Positions 1 through 5,746 are shown, numbered from the stretch's first letter. The stretch is 7,225 nt of DNA from Oscillospiraceae bacterium (GCA_031266295.1 JAISBH010000009.1:1-7225); one strand, 5' to 3'. Translations and numbers: made by a program. The notes: a model not told the origin generated them from the sequence alone.

Positions 1-112
1 ATGGGGGGGCACACGCCCCTTGGTGGGGGATTCTTAAGGGGGCAACGCCCCCTTAAGTCGTCTTTGGTACTTTCTGCGAACAGAAAGTACACCCTCCCCC
101 TTCGCTGAAGGA
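1..112. repeat. GC-rich multi-hairpin palindromic repeat (window edge)
   Basis: This stretch is a run of consecutive perfect hairpins. They are GGGGC/GCCCC (6-10 with 15-19), an 11-bp stem CTTAAGGGGGC/GCCCCCTTAAG (33-43 with 47-57, 3-nt loop), a 10-bp stem GTACTTTCTG/CAGAAAGTAC (67-76 with 81-90) and CCTTC/GAAGG (99-103 with 107-111). Read on the minus strand, the 10-bp stem has a UUCG loop, which fits minus-strand transcription. None of the stems is followed by a T run on the minus strand, so ordinary intrinsic termination is not supported. The packing and the G/C runs resemble dispersed palindromic repeats of clostridial genomes. That reading is an inference, because only one copy is visible and the left end is cut by the window. 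The repeat overlaps the 3' end of the reductase gene. Confidence 0.6.
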
Positions 113-1111
113 AGATTGCAGAAAAATCTGATAATCATCATAAGTTTCACGAAGGAGCTGAGGCGTATCAAGGGAATAAGGGCACGCCTTAGCACACTTA
201 TTGCAATGAATACAATTATTGATTTTTGCCATCTCATCCTGCCAGCGTGGCGTGAGCCAGCCGGCGGACGGTGAGCGGCGCAGCAACAGCGATATCCGCG
301 CACAGGTATTGATCTCAATGCCCACAGGACAAGGCATACAGTAACCGCATCCCCGGCAGAAATTGCCCGAGAGCTGCTCGCGGTCGGAAGCGATGCGAGC
401 GAGCATAGCCTCGTCAAGGGAGGGAGGATTACGCTCAAGCTCAATAACCTCGTCCAGTTCGGCGTCGCGCTGGAATCCCCAGATAGGCACGACGTTGGGA
501 TAAGGACGCAGGAATGCCATGGTGGGCGCGGCGGAGGTGAGCAGGCCGCCCGCAAGACCCTTCATGCCGATAACGCCAATATTGAGCGAGGCGCATAGCT
601 TCACAAAGTCAATCTCTGCATCGGATGAAAGCGCCGACAATGGGTATTGGATCGTCTCATAATTACCAGAACGGGCGGCGACGATGGCGTTGTCTAGGCG
701 GTGGCAAGTCACGCCGACATGGCGGATCAAACCGCGTGCCTTCGCCTCGCGCATACAGTCGAGCATCGTCTCGCCCGGAAGCTCGCGCGGGTTGTGGAAT
801 TGGTATATGTCGATATAGGTCGTCTTCATCCGCTCCAGACTGAGGTGCAGATGTTGCCAGAAGACTTCCGGCGTGCTGGAACCTGTCTTAGTCGCGATGA
901 TGATATTTTCACGCACATCCGACAGGCCTATACCTATCTTTTCTTCACTGTCGGAATAGCCGTTGGCCGTGTCGAAGAAGTTAATCCCACCTTCATGTCC
1001 GCGGCGAAGGAGCGCTGCGCCTTCAGGTTTGGAAAGCCGCTGAACCGGCAGCGCGCCGAAACCGGAACGGGTGACGGGTAAGCCAGTGCCGCCGAAAAGA
1101 ACCTTTTCCAT
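53..1111 (-). CDS. Aldo/keto reductase with C-terminal 4Fe-4S ferredoxin-like domain
   Basis: The product is a 352-aa predicted NAD(P)H-dependent oxidoreductase, probably cytosolic. The N-terminal ~240 residues form an aldo/keto reductase barrel with the usual tetrad visible: Asp47 and Tyr52 in FFDTANGY, Lys75 in ATKTG and His106 in YQFHN. The C-terminal part has two cysteine clusters: Cys252/255/258/261 in CRGCGYCMPCP, and Cys300/303/306/310 in CIHCNKCAKACP, a classical 4Fe-4S pattern. This architecture is known for the ferredoxin-tailed AKR group (COG1453-like); the substrate is unknown. I chose the ATG at 1111 because GGAGGGG lies 6 nt upstream and the AKR fold begins there (MEKVLFGGTGLPVTRSGFG). 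An upstream in-frame ATG at 1231 would add 40 unrelated residues. The last ~20 residues (GGGCTFCSQKVPKTT and neighbours) and the stop are encoded by the hairpin repeat at 1-112, so the native C-terminus was probably replaced or extended. The gene is monocistronic here and divergent from the ABC operon. Confidence 0.9.
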   Translation of the reverse strand: MEKVLFGGTGLPVTRSGFGALPVQRLSKPEGAALLRRGHEGGINFFDTANGYSDSEEKIGIGLSDVRENIIIATKTGSSTPEVFWQHLHLSLERMKTTYIDIYQFHNPRELPGETMLDCMREAKARGLIRHVGVTCHRLDNAIVAARSGNYETIQYPLSALSSDAEIDFVKLCASLNIGVIGMKGLAGGLLTSAAPTMAFLRPYPNVVPIWGFQRDAELDEVIELERNPPSLDEAMLARIASDREQLSGNFCRGCGYCMPCPVGIEINTCARISLLLRRSPSAGWLTPRWQDEMAKINNCIHCNKCAKACPYSLDTPQLLRETYDDYQIFLQSSFSEGGGCTFCSQKVPKTT

Positions 1112-1317
1112 GAAAATCCCCTCCATCTCTAAGAACGATTCGACGCGCGCAGCGCCCAGTCCTGCATCGCGGCGGTATTTTTCCATTACCGGCGGCGGTC
1201 GAACAGCGAAGTTGGTGAGCGTCCGCAGCATGTATATGAAATTTCAACCGCTAGATCCTGCAATTTTCTGTCTTAAATATAATGAATAAGGCTAATACTT
1301 TTGGTTAATATGCATTG

Positions 1318-1349
1318 TTGACGTATACGTCTTGTGGGTGTATTATAAT
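1318..1349 (+). promoter_or_regulatory. Sigma-A-type promoter of the ABC operon with overlapping palindromic operator candidate
   Basis: TTGACG (1318-1323) is followed after 17 nt by TATTAT (1341-1346); an overlapping perfect TATAAT sits at 1344-1349, 20 nt from the -35. GACGTATACGTC (1320-1331) is a perfect 12-bp palindrome covering most of the -35 hexamer and the start of the spacer. That is where a dimeric repressor would block polymerase. The predicted leader to the start codon at 1379 is only ~25 nt. This leaves no room for a T-box or other riboswitch, so any regulation should be at DNA level. The regulator is not in the window. Confidence 0.65.
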
Positions 1350-1378
1350 AGAATCAACAAAAAGGGAGATGATTCGAC

Positions 1379-2374
1379 GTGTATATGAATCGGAAACGTA
1401 TAATCACGCGCGTCATGACTGTCTTGCTGGCGATAGCTATGACGACAGTCTTCGGCTTCGCCGCCGCAGATGAGACGGCGCCTATAAAGATCGGCATCAT
1501 CCAGTTGGTGCAGCACGTTGCGCTGGACGCGTCCTGCGAAGGATTTCTGGACGCGCTGAAGGATAACGGCTATGCCGACGGCGAGAATATCATTGTGGAC
1601 TTCCAGAATGGGCAGGGCGACCAGTCCAACCTGGCTACGATCGCGGATAGATTCATAAGTAACGGCGAGGATCTGATCCTGGCCATAGCCACACCCGCAG
1701 CGCTGGCCGTCGCGGGTAAAACAACCGATATCCCCATCCTGGCCACCGCCATCACCGACTTCGTGGAGGCTCGCTTGGTCGAGTCAAACGAGGTTCCCGG
1801 CACGAACGTATCAGGTACCACCGATATGGCCTCCATCGACTCCCAGATCGGCCTGGTTCAAACCCTCGTGCCAGACGTAAAGACCGTCGGCGTGATGTAT
1901 AATTCAGGCGAAGTCAACTCCGTAGTGCAGGCCGCCGTCGCCAAGACCGCCATTGAGGCGCGCGGACTGACATACACGGAAGTGACCGTCACCAGCAGCA
2001 ACGAGGTTCAACAAGCGGCGGAATCCATCATCAAGCAGGTGGACGCACTTTACCTGCCGACCGACAATGTAATGGCGTCCTCGATGCCCATTATATACGG
2101 CGTCGCCGTCGAGGCGAAGAAACCAGTTATCTGCGGCGAATCCGGCATGGTTTCGCAGGGCGGATTGGCCACCATCGGAATCAATTATTACAACCTGGGT
2201 TATCAAACGGGCCTGATGGCGATACGCTTGCTGGAGGATCCGAACCTGAAAATCAGCGAGACTCCCGTCGAGAGTCAGACCGAGTATGACTATTCGATAA
2301 ACGCAACCTTCGCCGCCGAGATCGGGCTGGAGATTCCCGAGGATCTGCTACAGTACGCGTTCGAGATGGAATAA
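1379..2374 (+). CDS. ABC transporter substrate-binding protein, TrpX-like (ABC_sub_bind family)
   Basis: The product is a 331-aa exported solute-binding protein that should capture substrate outside the membrane and deliver it to the permease encoded next. A basic N-terminus (NRKRIITR) and a hydrophobic stretch at residues 12-28 ending in Ala-Ala-Ala-Asp make a Sec signal peptide. The mature part starts IKIGIIQLVQHVALDASCEG and continues with family-typical blocks: LILAIATPAA, a GTNVSGTTD-type loop, KTVGVMYNSGE, ALYLPTDN and GYQTGLMA. These match the PF04392/TrpX family. Characterised streptococcal relatives import tryptophan or tyrosine, but the sequence alone does not fix the substrate. The start is GTG with GGGAG 10 nt upstream; the alternative ATG at 1385 lies 16 nt from it. 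There is no lipobox cysteine (the first Cys is near residue 53), unlike most binding proteins of Gram-positive bacteria. It is first gene of the operon. Confidence 0.9.
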   Translation: MYMNRKRIITRVMTVLLAIAMTTVFGFAAADETAPIKIGIIQLVQHVALDASCEGFLDALKDNGYADGENIIVDFQNGQGDQSNLATIADRFISNGEDLILAIATPAALAVAGKTTDIPILATAITDFVEARLVESNEVPGTNVSGTTDMASIDSQIGLVQTLVPDVKTVGVMYNSGEVNSVVQAAVAKTAIEARGLTYTEVTVTSSNEVQQAAESIIKQVDALYLPTDNVMASSMPIIYGVAVEAKKPVICGESGMVSQGGLATIGINYYNLGYQTGLMAIRLLEDPNLKISETPVESQTEYDYSINATFAAEIGLEIPEDLLQYAFEME

Positions 2375-2381
2375 AATAACA

Positions 2382-2419
2382 CGCCGGGATGGATGCGGCT
2401 CACCGCGTTCATCCCGGCG
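2382..2419 (+). promoter_or_regulatory. Intercistronic 17-bp hairpin between binding protein and permease genes
   Basis: Starting 8 nt after the binding-protein stop codon, 2382-2398 pairs with 2403-2419. The 17-bp stem (two G-U pairs) begins CGCCGGGATG and ends CATCCCGGCG, with the loop CTCA. It is not followed by a T run and the operon continues, so it is not a normal terminator. In binding-protein operons such a stem typically protects the upstream message from 3' exonucleases and raises binding protein over permease. That role is inferred here. The stem also covers the ATG at 2393, which argues against that codon as the permease start. Confidence 0.75.
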
Positions 2420-2437
2420 CAACGAGGTACAACCCAC

Positions 2438-3346
2438 ATGCCGTTCATACAGTCCGCAGTCTCGTTAGCCGTCCCAGCCATTGCGCTGGGGCTGCTTTGG
2501 TCTGTCATGGTCATTGGTATTTATATTACATATCGGATACTGGACATCGCCGATCTAACCGTCGAGGGCAGCATCACGCTGGGCGCGGCGGCCTGCACCG
2601 CCGTTATACGCGCGGGGGGCAGTCCGGCGGTCGGTACGATACTGGCGTTCATCTGCGGACTGGCCGCAGGACTCATAACCGGCACGCTTCATACAAAGCT
2701 GCGCATCCCCGCGCTGCTGTCCGGCATACTTACCATGATCGCGCTGTGGTCGGTCAACCTCCACGTAATGGGTACGGCAAACATATCGATATTGAGAATG
2801 AAAACGCTGTTTACCCCGCTGGCCAACTTGGGGCTTAGCAAGTACGCGTCGTGGATAATCATGGGCGGCGGGCTGGCGTTAATAATAATCACCGCACTGT
2901 ATTGGTTCTTCGGAACTGAATTGGGCAGCGCGATCCGCGCGACGGGCAACAACCCGAACATGGTTCGCGCGCAAGGCGTGCATACGGACACAATGATAAT
3001 CGTTGGACTGATGCTCAGCAACGGCCTGGTCTCGCTCTCAGGCGCTCTGATCGGACAATCGCAATCGTTCGCCGATATACAGATGGGTATGGGCTCGATT
3101 GTGATAGGACTGGCGTCGTTGATCGTGGGCGAGGTGCTGTTCGGCAAGCGTCATTTTTATGTGCGGCTGGTCTCGGTCGTGCTGGGCGCGGTTGTCTATA
3201 GGATAATCATCGCTGTGGTTATGGAACTGGGCATGAATCCAAACGATCTCAAGCTGTTCACGGCGATCACGGTCGCCGCCGCGCTGTCGACGCCGCATCT
3301 TACCGCCGCGCTGCGAGGTTCGCACAAGCTTAAGCCGAATAGTTGA
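2438..3346 (+). CDS. ABC transporter permease, TrpY-like (BPD_transp_2 / branched-chain type)
   Basis: The product is a 302-aa integral membrane subunit forming the channel of the importer. Hydrophobic segments lie at about residues 8-30, 45-58, 64-84, 90-110, 137-157, 185-207, 218-235, 241-262 and 273-288. The cytoplasmic coupling region GSAIRATGNNPNMVRAQG (163-180) is the conserved ATPase-contact loop of this permease class, and LDIADLTVEGS near residues 35-45 is typical of the TrpY/YufQ-like group. I chose the ATG at 2438 because GAGGT lies 9 nt upstream. The ATG at 2393 would add 15 residues but lies inside the intercistronic hairpin and lacks a good ribosome site. It is the second gene of the operon; 66 nt separate it from the ATPase gene. 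Confidence 0.9.
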   Translation: MPFIQSAVSLAVPAIALGLLWSVMVIGIYITYRILDIADLTVEGSITLGAAACTAVIRAGGSPAVGTILAFICGLAAGLITGTLHTKLRIPALLSGILTMIALWSVNLHVMGTANISILRMKTLFTPLANLGLSKYASWIIMGGGLALIIITALYWFFGTELGSAIRATGNNPNMVRAQGVHTDTMIIVGLMLSNGLVSLSGALIGQSQSFADIQMGMGSIVIGLASLIVGEVLFGKRHFYVRLVSVVLGAVVYRIIIAVVMELGMNPNDLKLFTAITVAAALSTPHLTAALRGSHKLKPNS

Positions 3347-3412
3347 ATCCGGGATAAGATTACAACCATACCGTCAACTGAAGTGGAAATTGAAATGGAT
3401 TAAGGGGGCCGC

Positions 3413-4210
3413 GTGTTGCTTACAATCGCGAACCTGACTAAGATATTCAACCGCGGAACGCCTAATGAGAAGACCGCGCTGACAGGCGTCGAATTGTCAG
3501 TCGGGCGCGGCGACTTTGTGACGATGATCGGCGGCAATGGCGCGGGCAAGTCTACACTGCTGAACTGCGTAGCGGGCGTGTACCCGATCGACGCAGGCGA
3601 GATATCCATTGACGGAGTGTCGGTAAACCGCTGGAGCGAATACAGGCGCGCGAGATTCCTGGGCCGCGTGTTCCAAGATCCCATGATGGGTACCGCCGCC
3701 GACATGACGATAGAGGAGAATCTCGCGCTGGCGAATCGGCGCGGCAAGCGGCGCACGCTGCGCTGGGGTATCACGTCCGGCGAGCGCGCGAGGTATTGCA
3801 AGATGCTCGCCGCGCTGGATCTGGGCCTTGAGTCGCGCGTGACCAGCAAGGCGGGACTGCTCTCCGGCGGCCAGCGTCAGGCGCTGACGCTTGTGATGGC
3901 TATACTCCAAACTCCGAAATTGTTGCTGCTGGACGAGCATACCGCCGCACTCGATCCCAAAACCGCTGAGAAGGTGCTTGCGCTGACAGACGAGTTCATC
4001 CAAACTGATAACCTCACGACGATGATGGTCACGCACAATATGCGTCACGCGCTGACATACGGTAACCGACTGCTGATGATGTACGAAGGTCGCGTCATCG
4101 TGGACGTGAAGGGAGAGGATAAGCGCAGGTTGAAGGTGGATGATTTGCTGGGATTGTTCGAGCGCGCCAGCGGGCAGAGGCTGGAGAACGACAGGATGCT
4201 GCTGTCATAG
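3413..4210 (+). CDS. ABC transporter ATP-binding protein, TrpZ-like
   Basis: The product is a 265-aa cytoplasmic ATPase energising the importer. All nucleotide-binding motifs are present: Walker A GGNGAGKST (40-48), Q-loop Gln88 (VFQDP), signature LSGGQRQ (150-156), Walker B LLLLDE with Asp174/Glu175, D-loop ALDP and switch His208 (VTH). The insertion between Q-loop and signature (about residues 108-130, basic, GKRRTLRWGITSGER) is usual for this subfamily. The start is GTG at 3413 (a TTG directly follows), with AAGGGGG 4-5 nt upstream. It is the third and last gene of the operon. Homodimerisation is expected because only one ATPase gene is present, presumably with a permease dimer. Nothing is damaged or missing. 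Confidence 0.93.
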   Translation: MLLTIANLTKIFNRGTPNEKTALTGVELSVGRGDFVTMIGGNGAGKSTLLNCVAGVYPIDAGEISIDGVSVNRWSEYRRARFLGRVFQDPMMGTAADMTIEENLALANRRGKRRTLRWGITSGERARYCKMLAALDLGLESRVTSKAGLLSGGQRQALTLVMAILQTPKLLLLDEHTAALDPKTAEKVLALTDEFIQTDNLTTMMVTHNMRHALTYGNRLLMMYEGRVIVDVKGEDKRRLKVDDLLGLFERASGQRLENDRMLLS

Positions 4211-4243
4211 CGCGCCGTCCCGGTCCTTGAACTTGACTGCGGG

Positions 4244-4283
4244 GCCTGGCTGTTACCGTTGGTTTGCAATCAATAAGCCAGGC
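4244..4283 (+). other. 8-bp inverted repeat downstream of the ABC operon
   Basis: GCCTGGCT (4244-4251) pairs perfectly with AGCCAGGC (4276-4283) across a 24-nt loop, 33 nt after the ATPase stop. No T run follows, so it may be a weak or factor-assisted 3' end, or simply a coincidence. It is the only stem I see between the transporter genes and the next promoter. Confidence 0.3.
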
Positions 4284-4346
4284 GGGGTGTGGTTAATATT
4301 GCAATCGACTAGCTGGAAATTTTTGAATATGATCTGAAAAAAACTC

Positions 4347-4375
4347 TTGCATAATCGCCAACAATAAGCTATACT
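4347..4375 (+). promoter_or_regulatory. Promoter for the structured RNA region / zinc-ribbon gene
   Basis: TTGCAT (4347-4352) and TATACT (4370-4375) are separated by exactly 17 nt, preceded by an A-rich stretch (GAAAAAAACTC) that could act as an UP-like element. Predicted initiation is at about 4380-4383, which is precisely where the 5' strand of the long-range closing helix begins. No coding region starts for another 240 nt. Confidence 0.7.
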
Positions 4376-4379
4376 AGAC

Positions 4380-4597
4380 ATTGGTTCCGAATGAACGGGT
4401 CTGTGGTTGAAAGTCGATGCCAGCCGCGGGCGAAACGACCCACGTAAACCGACGAAAATTAACGTCGGCGAGCATGGCGCGGTCTAGAAGAAGTCGCAAC
4501 GGCAACGGGGAGGGGATGTCAATTCCATTCTCGAAGAAGCGAAGCGACGCGTGTGGGGTCAAAGACCAGGTCAGCCGGATTTCGGAGTCGGATTTTT
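4380..4597 (+). ncRNA. Candidate structured non-coding RNA or long structured leader (possibly raiA motif)
   Basis: This is about 215 nt with no convincing reading frame, lying directly behind a promoter. The ends pair: GGTTCCGAA (4383-4391) with TTCGGAGTC (4581-4589), 9 bp including two wobbles, immediately followed by TTTTT (4593-4597). Nested inside are GGGTC/GACCC (4397-4401 with 4437-4441), CCGACG/CGTCGG (4449-4454 with 4463-4468), GTCGC/GCGAC (4493-4497 with 4544-4548) and GGTC/GACC (4557-4560 with 4564-4567). The linkers are purine-rich (for example CGGGGAGGGGATG). This layout is typical of a folded RNA with a closing stem and junction. Size and likely phylum fit the Bacillota raiA motif, but I cannot verify the class. 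It could alternatively be a cis-acting leader of the zinc-ribbon gene 22 nt downstream. Confidence 0.6.
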
Positions 4598-4619
4598 AAG
4601 ACTCGCGGGGGGTTAAACC

Positions 4620-4898
4620 ATGTATCAGGACAAAACGCTGATCTGCAAGGACTGTGGCGCTGAATTCGTCTTCACTTCTGGTGAACAGGAATTCTATGCG
4701 GAAAAGGGCTTCCAGAACGAACCTATGCGCTGCAAGGCGTGCCGCCAAGCCCGCAAGGCCAGCAGACCCGCATCCGGCGAAGCGCGCGAAATGTATGAGA
4801 CCACCTGTGCCGCGTGCGGCGCGCCGACCCGTGTCCCTTTCATTCCCAAGAACGACCGTCCGATCTATTGCAGCGAATGCTTCGCAGCGCGCCGGTAA
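4620..4898 (+). CDS. Small double zinc-ribbon protein
   Basis: This is a 92-aa, probably cytosolic, metal-binding protein. The first ribbon uses Cys9/Cys12 (CKDC) and Cys38/Cys41 (CKAC), with the family core EFVFTSGEQEFYAEKGF followed by NEPMRC between and around them. This matches the 'probable zinc-ribbon domain' family PF13451. The second ribbon has Cys63/Cys66 and Cys84/Cys87 with exactly 17 residues between pairs, the CxxC-x17-CxxC type. All eight ligands are intact. A linker (residues 43-58) of Arg/Lys/Ser/Ala connects them. The molecular role of this family is not established; nucleic-acid or ribosome association is a guess. The start is ATG with a G6 run (GGGGGG) about 7 nt upstream. 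It lies just behind the structured RNA region and probably shares its promoter; a strong terminator follows. Confidence 0.88.
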   Translation: MYQDKTLICKDCGAEFVFTSGEQEFYAEKGFQNEPMRCKACRQARKASRPASGEAREMYETTCAACGAPTRVPFIPKNDRPIYCSECFAARR

Positions 4899-4933
4899 AA
4901 CCTGCCCGCACCGAACACAATGCACGGATCAAC

Positions 4934-4959
4934 AAGACCGCCGAGAAATCGGCGGTCTT
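4934..4959 (+). terminator. Rho-independent terminator after the zinc-ribbon gene
   Basis: AAGACCGCCGA (4934-4944) and TCGGCGGTCTT (4949-4959) form a perfect 11-bp stem with a GAAA tetraloop, leading directly into a short T run. It lies 36 nt past the zinc-ribbon stop codon. On the minus strand the trailing sequence is only CTTGTTG, so termination of minus-strand transcripts would be weaker. Confidence 0.9.
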
Positions 4960-4970
4960 TCTGTACGGCG

Positions 4971-4982
4971 TGGGAATTCCCA
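4971..4982. other. 12-bp perfect palindrome
   Basis: TGGGAATTCCCA is a perfect palindrome lying 12 nt beyond the terminator. It could be a protein-binding site, but no promoter is seen beside it. I have no function for it. Confidence 0.3.
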
Positions 4983-5018
4983 TAACGACCTCCCCCGGGA
5001 CTTGGAACAGGAGAGCGG

Positions 5019-5116
5019 GGGAACGAGTTTGCGTTACGAAATAGACTCTGAGATACAACCTGTTGGTCGAAGCCGATTGTGCCTGGATAGTCTGTTCCGT
5101 AGCGCAACCCGTCCCC
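5019..5116. ncRNA. Long imperfect hairpin, possible structured RNA or mobile-element remnant
   Basis: The whole stretch folds back on itself. The main helix pairs GCGTTACGAAATAGACT (5031-5047) with AGTCTGTTCCGTAGCGC (5089-5105): 16 of 17 positions pair when read as plus-strand RNA, including two G-U pairs and one A-C mismatch. It extends outward through GGG/CCC (5019-5021 with 5114-5116), ACG/CGT and TT/AA with small bulges. It extends inward through ACAA/TTGT (5055-5058 with 5077-5080) and TTGGT/GCCGA closed by a CGAA loop (5063-5076). The wobble pattern favours the plus strand slightly. No promoter is evident on the plus strand after the 4934-4959 terminator, and on the minus strand it would lie in the 3' region of the J-protein transcript. 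Identity unknown. Confidence 0.45.
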
Positions 5117-5173
5117 ATCTCCTCCATTGCTCCCTAGGTGGAAATGTCGCCGCAGCGATATAGGAGGTTTAAC

Positions 5174-5689
5174 TCACTTATTCCTGCCTAATACCCTCTT
5201 TACCCAATCCTTAAACCGGTCCGCTGGCGTGGTACTTTCCTTGCGCACAGCTACTGCCGCATCCAGCGCGCCTTGACGGTATGCATGATTGCCTTGATCA
5301 AGCCTTATCGCAGCACGAAAACTCTCATGCGCGGCTGCGGGCTGCTTTAGCGCTAGCAGTATCCTTCCATGTAAACCGAACCACTCTGCGTCTCGTTCGT
5401 CTGCGCGAGCCAGTATGCGTAGCGCAGCGTCATGCTGTCCACGCTCGTATAGCGACGCCGCAACCCTCTTCGCGTCGGGAATGACCTCGCCTCCACCCGA
5501 TTGCGCCGCGCGCAGTACCTTTTCGTATGCCAGATTGATCTCGATGAGCTTCTCCTGGGCGGTCTCGCGCCTGGCAGGATCGCCTATCATGTCGGGATGA
5601 TACCGTTTTACCAGTGTGCGATAAGCGCTGCGGATCTGCGTGGCGTTCGCGGTCGGGGGCACGCCCAGTGTCGCGTACGGATTATCCAT
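5174..5689 (-). CDS. J-domain (DnaJ-like) protein with TPR-like C-terminal half
   Basis: The product is a 171-aa putative Hsp70 co-chaperone. Residues 3-60 are a J domain: YATLGVPPTANATQIRSAYR, then the diagnostic HPD at 31-33 (RYHPDM), then helices III/IV. The HPD loop is what stimulates DnaK ATPase in this family. Residues ~72-150 look like two TPR-type helical repeats (ASLYERGQHDAALRIL; GRILLALKQPAAAHESFRAAIRLD), which would bind a client or partner. The tail is basic (FKDWVKRVLGRNK). There is no Gly/Phe region, zinc-finger or DnaJ C-domain, so this is a class III J protein, not DnaJ itself. I chose the ATG at 5689 because GGGAGG lies 4 nt upstream. The in-frame ATG at 5734 has no ribosome site and lies only ~6 nt from the predicted transcription start. 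It is monocistronic as far as can be seen. Confidence 0.88.
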   Translation of the reverse strand: MDNPYATLGVPPTANATQIRSAYRTLVKRYHPDMIGDPARRETAQEKLIEINLAYEKVLRAAQSGGGEVIPDAKRVAASLYERGQHDAALRILARADERDAEWFGLHGRILLALKQPAAAHESFRAAIRLDQGNHAYRQGALDAAVAVRKESTTPADRFKDWVKRVLGRNK

Positions 5690-5746
5690 CGAGCCTCCCG
5701 AGCCGCAACACGCGGTTTTGTTATAATTATGCATGATGGCTTCCGT

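Noticed and set aside
33..57. 11-bp hairpin as an intrinsic terminator of the reductase gene.
   Set aside because: The minus strand continues AATCCCCC with no T run, and the stop codon is inside the stem, so it reads better as part of a repeat.
1112..1231. 40-residue N-terminal extension of the aldo/keto reductase from ATG 1231.
   Set aside because: The extension has no family similarity, and a strong ribosome site (GGAGGGG) directly precedes ATG 1111.
1231..1263. Possible minus-strand promoter for the reductase (TTGCAG with TATACA).
   Set aside because: The spacer is 21 nt and the -10 is poor; no better pair was found, so the reductase promoter is left unassigned.
2393..2437. Longer permease start at ATG 2393.
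   Set aside because: That codon lies in the 17-bp hairpin and has no convincing ribosome site, whereas ATG 2438 has GAGGT at 9 nt and begins a normal permease N-terminus.
4264..4306. Direct repeat TTGCAATC (4264-4271 and 4299-4306).
   Set aside because: Only 8 bp and two copies with no associated structure; likely chance.
4545..4585. Fragments similar to the bacterial SRP RNA (ACCAGGTCAG and GACGCGTGTG).
   Set aside because: They occur in the reverse order to SRP RNA, and the conserved GGAAGGAAGCAGCC-type segment between them is missing. The similarity looks coincidental.
4840..5127. Two overlapping minus-strand frames (4840-5127, and 4865-5107 with a TTG start) behind a GGAGGAG sequence.
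   Set aside because: They run across a perfect intrinsic terminator, the long hairpin and the 3' end of the well-supported zinc-ribbon gene. Neither resembles a known family, so I treat them as by-products of structured DNA.
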